This document shows positions 58,383 through 64,000 of a DNA stretch of 64,000 nt, piece after piece; position 1 is the stretch's first letter, and each line of letters starts with the position of its first letter. This DNA comes from Opeltia flavorubescens (Eukaryota; Ascomycota; Lecanoromycetes; Teloschistales; Teloschistaceae), in NCBI GenBank assembly GCA_000442125.1, contig KE546978.1, positions 806,001 to 870,000 of the forward strand, read 5' to 3'. Under the pieces are notes generated by a model, which saw nothing but the letters and a program-made list of their open reading frames with translations, did no database searches and was not told the origin of the DNA. The translations under genes were made by a program, and so were the position numbers.

Positions 58383-59931
58383 ATGAAGCAGCCTGAAGAG
58401 CAGGAGCAGGAGCAGTTCCGTCACCAATTGACCGAGGGACTTGACCTTCACAATGGTATCGCAATCCCTCGACATATGTCTCTTCCGGGGCAGGATGGCT
58501 ACAGAACTCCAACTGTTCATGACTATGAGCGGCAAGACGTGGAAGTTGACGAGGGGGAGGAAAAGCCTCACGCTGGCGGCACCAAAGCCAACAGGAGCAG
58601 ACTTGATCTCAGCTTGGATAGATTACATTGGAGGGAGCGCATCCGCCATTACACATGGACCTTCTTTACAATGACAATGGCCACCGGTGGTATCGCCAAC
58701 GTTCTCTACACAGGTAAACCGTCCTCACTCTCACAAACATGTCACAGTCAGATAACCAATTCATTCCAGTGCCTTTCCGCTTCCGTGGCCTTGACACCAT
58801 TGGCGACATCTTCTTTTTATTTAATATGGTTCTGTTCATGCTCAACGTATCCATGATCTCCTTGCGGTTTTATACCTTCCCTGGTACCTTCCACGCATCG
58901 TACATGCATCCCAGCGAGCGATTGTATCTTCCTGCGTCGGTCGTGTCCTTTGGCACAATACTCATTAACATTTCACAATATGGCTTAACCGAGGCAGGTC
59001 CTTGGTTGGGCCGTGCAGTCGTGGTGATGTTTTGGATTTACGCTGGTCTGGCAATTGTGGCATCAAGTGGCATATATCTACTCATGTAAGACTTTCGTCG
59101 ACATCCTCACTGCAAGATGCTAACTAGCTGGCTAGGTNGTCAACGGCATCATTCACGGTCGAAAATATGACACCTATTTGGATCTTCCCTGCTTATCCAC
59201 TGCTTATCATCGGGCCGCACGCTGCTATATTGTGCAATGCCCTGAATCGGGGAGAGGCTCTCGATATAATCGTCGCTGGATTTACGCTTCAGGGAATAGG
59301 ATTCTTGGTAGCTTTCATGATATATGCATCATTCATCTACCGCTTGATGACGCAGAAGCTCCCGCACCCAAGCAGAAGGCCAGGTATGTTCGTTTCTGTC
59401 GGGCCAAGTGGATTCACAGTGGCTGGGGTCATTGGTATGGCAGATTCGCTTGCTCGAAACGTGGACAAGGATTTCATGGGCGACGGACCGATGGCATCAA
59501 TGATTCTGAGAGTAATGGCCAATTGGATGTGCATGTGGATCTGGGGCCTTGCCTTCTGGTTCTTCCTCGTGTCTGTTGGCGCGCATTGGTCGTGCATGCG
59601 GCCGAAGAAGTGGTTGGCGTTCAATATGTCGTGGTTCTCCTTCGTCTTCCCGAATACAGCTCTGATCACAGCCACGTTTGCGGTTGGGAAAGCCTTTCAA
59701 TCAAGGGGAATCCAGATTACTGGATGTGTCATGACGGTAATCCTGGTCATCGTCTGGTTTGTGGTGATGGGCATGATGTTTCGCGCCATCAAATTGAAGC
59801 AGATATTGTGGCCCCAGACGGGCGAGGATAAGGATGAGGGTGGATTCAAGGCGCCAAAGACGTTGGAGAGGCGGGAATCTTTGAAGACAAAACTGTCTAG
59901 GACATTGACATCAAGGTCAATTGGACGATGA
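58383..59931 (+). CDS. TDT-family transporter (malic-acid/C4-dicarboxylate Mae1-like)
   Basis: Three exons (58383-58713, 58770-59085, 59136-59931) give 480 aa. After a hydrophilic N-terminus (~85 aa) the TDT core begins at YTWTFFTMTMATGGIANVLY. It continues with FFLFNMVLFMLNVSMISLRF, YLPASVVSFGTILINISQYG, MTPIWIFPAYPLLIIGPHA and FFLVSVGAHWSCMRPKKW, about ten membrane segments in all. The first-helix TMATGG motif and the WIFPAYPLL block are typical of S. pombe Mae1 malate permeases. The SSU1 sulphite pumps of the same family differ there, so dicarboxylate transport is favoured but not certain. One base at 59138 is unresolved in the first codon after the second splice site; Trp (tgg) would fit the family. 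Confidence 0.9.
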
Positions 59932-60959
59932 CTGAGTGCGTCTATGATCTATTACATGAAAGGGCGAGACAACTATCGGGGCTTCATAATTGTAATTACA
60001 ATTACATTCCTCACGATAAATTTGCTTCGTATTCTTGTAGCAAGCGTCCTCGTCGCTTCGCTCGTAAACCCGTCCAATTCAGTATTCAAAGGCGACTCCA
60101 TTCTGAATCATACAAAAGCCTCCGAGGACAAGGGATTCATGTCAGACAAGATTCTCTTTTTAGAGCCGCACCTCGATCTGGAAGTGATCTCAAGCTTCGG
60201 TATCGGACAGCCTCCTCCTGCGAGACACTTTATGTCAGGTTTCAGAGGCACTGCCCCCAAATTTATGAATTGTTCGGCTTACATAAGCTGATCCTGCCTC
60301 AAGCTAAGGGTACTATTTCGGCTCGTGTGATGCTCCCTTGCTCCAACAAATCAACCTTGCTAGGCGTATCAACTCGGTAAAACAGCCGGCCAGAGCGCCA
60401 ATTTTTGATGATTTGTTCTGCTTGATTACCATGAGGGTTGAGACGCACCTCGAGCGCAGGGAATCCAGCTAGTCCACGAGGGCATCTCATTGGGGCTACA
60501 TCCTGGAACTTCCTTCGGGAATCTTGTCCAATCCGACAGTGTGGTCAATGGAGGGAGCCAGTCTACCTGCTTAATTCGTCCATATCCGCATCGAGTATCG
60601 TTATAATAGGATTTGGGTCCGAATGACCACATGCGTTCCAACAATGGCACTTATACAACATGGCTTGGTCTGCGCTACCGGGCCCGTCGCTGGCTTAGCA
60701 TCGAACCTTGCGTTTCTTCTATACAGTGCAAGGCTAATCAGAGCCTCGATTTCATCTTCATGTCTATCTTCATGTCTATACTTCACATCTAATAGAAGCT
60801 ATTGCTTCTGTTATCTCTCTTGTATTTCATATGTCATTCCCTGTTTCGAACTACGCAATCTCCCTACCGATAATATACACATTTGACTTGTGACTTACCT
60901 TTACTACATCAACTTCCACTCAGTCGCAGACTGAAATCCCTCTGAATAACATTATCTAC
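59932..60959. other. Intergenic between transporter and RBR gene
   Basis: 1.03 kb. The final ~150 bp are T/C-rich leader sequence of the RBR gene. Overlapping short frames near 59940-60380 look random. No gene was accepted. Confidence 0.4.
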
Positions 60960-63453
60960 ATGGCAATGGAAGTTGCTACTCCCGTTCGTCAGCTCTCTGT
61001 AGCATCAGAGCCGCTTGGATTTTCATACAATCCTCATATACCAAGCACAATGTCGGCTCGTACAAAAGCTGGGGAGAAACAGGCAACATTTTTCCAGCAA
61101 GCTTTCATTTATCATGAGCCCGTCCTTCGGAACACTAATCTGGTTGACATGCCTCTTCCACTCGGCGTTCGAACCGGGTTATCCATCCCGAATGAGCGAA
61201 CTATCAGCACGGAAACCTTAACACCTTTTCGACATGATCAAAGGAATCATAGTCCACGTAACACTTCAGTTGAAACACAACTCGTAGATCAAACCCCATT
61301 GCCCAAAGCTCAGCCTCGGAGAGAAGGCCTGGAAGGTGATCAAACGAAGAAGAAAGGAATCAAAGAATTCCAGGTTGACGACATTGATCGGACACCGTGG
61401 CAAGAATACAACATACCCAACGAATTGGAAGTCCTACGCTCTGACGTGCCCGAGGACTTGCGGATTATAATACAGGAGTCCCTGGACGAACAGCGAGCAA
61501 TGAGATTGTCCACATTACAAATGCTTGGCCGTATTTCAGGAGAAACTAACACTGAGGGTTACATGCAACCGGCTATGGATGAGCCTGTGATAGCGGAAAG
61601 CTCAACTATGGCCTCCACAAGGCGTTTACAACCGTCCTCTTTCGGTCCTCGCACGCGTTCTCTGGAGCCTTCGGTGGATGCCGAGACTGAGTTTGCATCT
61701 GGCGATGCTGGTCAGACCACGCCTAAGCCCGACAAAGTTGAGAGCATTCTGGTGTTGGGCTCTGCAAATGAAGGCGGATGCGCTGAGCTGAAAGTAGCAA
61801 GCAGAAAGCTGCAAAAGGGTCGGGAAAAAGTTTCTAAAGCTCATGGAATATTCAGAAAGCTCCGACGGCCAAGGGACGCTAGCCAAATTGATGAGGGCCA
61901 GCAAGAAGTTGAAACGCATGAATGCACTAGTTGCTTTGACGAGGTTTCGGGTCAAAATGCAGTAACGTTACCTTGTCGACACAAATACTGCGTCCAATGT
62001 TTCTCCCAGCTCATCACCACGGCTCTTCGAAACGAGAACCAATTCCCTCCGAAATGCTGCCTCCAAGAAATCCCAAGGACTATTCTTCGGAGACATCTCC
62101 CGTCTGAAGAGCTGGCGTCCTTCGACATCAAAGCATTAGAATATTCTGTTGCAATCGGCAATCGATACTATTGCGCTAGACCAGAATGCGCCCGATGGAT
62201 TGATACGACGAAAGCACGCTCACAGAACGGAACACTCGAATGTCCTCATTGCCGACATAGTATATGCACATCGTGTCGGGGTCCAGTACACGCCGCAAAT
62301 CAGGATTGTCCGCAGGATTTCGGACTCAACGCCACCTTGCAGCAGGCCGAAAGAGCTGGATGGCAACGGTGCTACAACTGCAGAGCAATGGTGGAATTGA
62401 ACACCGGATGTAGGCACATAACCTGTAAATGTAGAGCTGAGTTCTGGTTGGTCGTTCCTGTGAGACATATCTCTTTTATCGACACTGATTTCTCCTAGCT
62501 ATACTTGCGGCGCCCAATGGAGGACATGCGCTTGTACAGAAGAAGACCAAGCCCGCAGAGCACGGCAAATCCGCGATAACTTAGCCAAACTCGAAGCTGA
62601 AGCCCGAGCTGAGGAAGAGGAAATTCGCGCTGCAATCGCTGCGGTTGAAGAGGCAGAACGTCAAGCAGCCGAAGAACGTAGAGAGCGGGAACGACAAGAG
62701 GAAGAGGCAAGAGCTGAGGAGGCAAGACAGATCGCCCTCCGTGAATTTGAACGAGTGGAGAAAATCAACCAGAAGTTTGATTGCCTGCGCAAACTCTTGA
62801 ATCAGATCCAGTCGCAGCAGAGCGAAATGTTGACTGAGCGACATGCAAGGGAAATGCAGGAGCTGGAGATCAAGGGGACTGAACTCGAAGCTACCTTTGC
62901 TGAATCGCAGGATATCCAAAAAGACCGAGACCGCATCATTAGTCAGACTGAATCCCAAATCCAGGAGTTGAGGAAGAAGCACACCGCCGAGCTCATACAG
63001 ACCCGCTCCCGCCACCGCAAAGACGAGGATGACTGCCTAGTCATACTCTCCGGAGATGCCGAAGTAAACCATCACCTGGATCCAACCGAGGTCCTCGAAT
63101 CCCTCCTTTCAGCTCAAGAGCTCGAACGCGCTACTCTCCGCAATATCCAGAATCGAGAGATCTCCAAGTGTAAGCACAGGGGAGAAATGTATTTGTGGTT
63201 TTTTGATGAGAAGGTTAGAAGGGAAGGGGAGGAAAGGAGGACGGTCTTTGAGAGGCGGAGGGGGGAGTTGGTGGATGAGGTTAAGGGGTTGAAGAGGGCG
63301 CAGTGGGCGGATTGGATGTGGATGGATTTGGTGAGGGGGGAGAGGAGGAGGATGTTGGGGGAGGATGAGAGGAGGGTTGTTTTGGGTGGGGGGGATGTGG
63401 GTGGGGAGGGTGAAGGGAAGGGGGAGGTGGATCTGTGGTGGTTGGGTTCTTGA
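60960..63453 (+). CDS. RING-IBR-RING (RBR) E3 ubiquitin ligase with long coiled coil
   Basis: Exons 60960-62446 and 62499-63453 give 813 aa. A disordered N-terminal part (~320 aa) precedes RING1 (Cys322: CTSCFDEVSGQNAVTLPCRH, YCVQCF). The IBR follows (YYCARPECARWI, CPHCRHSICTSCRG), then RING2 (CYNCRAMVELNTGCRHITC, CKCRAEFCYTCGAQW). The RING2 cysteine of NTGC, about Cys484, is in the position of the catalytic thioester cysteine of HHARI and Parkin, so a RING/HECT hybrid mechanism is expected. The intron interrupts RING2 at AEF-C. After CACT a coiled coil rich in Glu, Arg and Gln runs for about 200 residues, ending in a G-rich-coded tail. Fungal RBR proteins of this shape are common, but substrates are unknown. 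Confidence 0.93.
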
Positions 63454-63653
63454 GTGTTCCTTCTAGACTTTAGGCGAATGTAGGAAGAGCTGCGAGTTCT
63501 TCATGACTTTGTTGTTATTTCTAATGAAGATATTGATATCACTTCTCCCTTGATCAGCCATATAACCTTGCACGACAAGCTCGCGGAGCAAAGAACCCAC
63601 TATCTTCTATGTACACATACCCCACCCACTGCCACCGCAGAAGTCCCTGGGAT

Positions 63654-64000
63654 CTAACTCTTCCCATCCTCCAAACTCCCCCTCTCCGCTCGACTCTTCT
63701 CCGCCAACTTCTCCCTCGCCACCCTCTCCTCCTCCAGAAAAACCTCCTGCTCAACACGACTCTTCTTCAAATCCACCCCCCACCCCAACATCAACGCACT
63801 CAACAGACTCAACCCAAACAAAAAATAAAACGGCGTGGAATTATTCCCATTCGGACTCGCGTCAATAATCGCACTCGAGACAAGGGGGCCGATGAACGAG
63901 GAAGTTTTTCCGATGATGCTGAAGAGGGAGAAGAAGAGGAATTCCTTGCCGCGGGGGGTGACTTCCGAGATCATGATTTGGCTGTAGGAGTACCAGGGGC
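63654..64000 (-). CDS. Atg22-like vacuolar transporter, C-terminal part only
   Basis: The frame enters from the right edge and ends at 63654. The visible 115 or so residues begin PWYSYSQIMISEVTPRGKEF, then LFFSLFSIIGKTSSFIGP, a pair of membrane helices (FYFLFGLSLLSALMLGWGV) and a charged tail with EEERVAREKL. The ISEVTPRGKEFLFF block is diagnostic of the Atg22 branch of the major facilitator family, which exports amino acids from the vacuole after autophagy. Most of the gene lies beyond the window. Its 3' end is strongly G-rich on the sense strand. Confidence 0.85.
   Translation of the reverse strand, partial: PWYSYSQIMISEVTPRGKEFLFFSLFSIIGKTSSFIGPLVSSAIIDASPNGNNSTPFYFLFGLSLLSALMLGWGVDLKKSRVEQEVFLEEERVAREKLAEKSRAERGSLEDGKS

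Noticed and set aside
59178-59831. 217-codon plus-strand frame inside the transporter
   Set aside because: Overlaps the TDT coding exon in another frame, with no family resemblance.

Overview
This is nuclear DNA from a filamentous ascomycete (Pezizomycotina). Most genes carry short introns of about 45-140 nt with GTANGT-type donors and CTRAY-type branch sites. Several genes are hallmarks of multicellular ascomycetes: a NoxR/p67phox regulator of NADPH oxidase, the C2H2 regulator CON7, uricase, kynureninase, a TDT-family dicarboxylate transporter and a fungal RBR E3 ligase. The CON7 and NoxR sequences feel closest to Leotiomycetes, but that placement is an impression from memory and not a result. 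I recognise no transposon, virus copy, CRISPR array, tRNA, rRNA or biosynthetic cluster.

Layout from left to right. 1-10.2 kb: TANGO2 homologue, Yop1/HVA22 protein, ADP-ribosylglycohydrolase, tandem GFA-domain protein, a tryptophan-rich orphan, a small conserved protein and an RRM protein. 11.0-14.4 kb: one large disordered protein with degenerate internal repeats. 16.1-23.4 kb: a LON/RING protein and the TORC2 subunit Rictor. 24.2-36.4 kb is gene-dense: uricase, mitochondrial uL13, the SOD1 copper chaperone CCS1, NoxR, kynureninase, the Fe-S assembly protein ISA2 and the DEAD-box helicase DBP2. 36.4-41.0 kb has no recognisable gene and leads into CON7, apparently as a long regulatory and leader region. 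44.6-55.6 kb: PPR protein, HMP kinase, F-box-like LRR protein, RAD9, ATS1, ribosomal protein uS9 (RPS16) and an MscL channel. 55.6-58.4 kb is an orphan-rich stretch with an interrupted reading frame and a proline-rich protein. 58.4-64 kb: TDT transporter, RBR ligase and the C-terminal part of an Atg22-like transporter running off the right edge.

The genes do not form one pathway. They are mostly housekeeping genes, and many lie head-to-head across short shared promoters (uL13m/CCS1, kynureninase/ISA2, ATS1/RPS16). Mitochondrial functions recur (uL13m, ISA2, PPR, possibly CCS1), as does redox and signalling control (NoxR, CCS1, Rictor).

The features I find least explained are: a repeated switch from C-rich to G-rich sense strand along many coding regions; the unusually long DBP2 intron, which is open in frame for about 124 codons; the zinc-ribbon tail on the MscL channel; and the structure of the CON7 5' region. 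Exon boundaries were worked out by eye from splice signals, reading phase and remembered family conservation. They have not been tested against transcripts.
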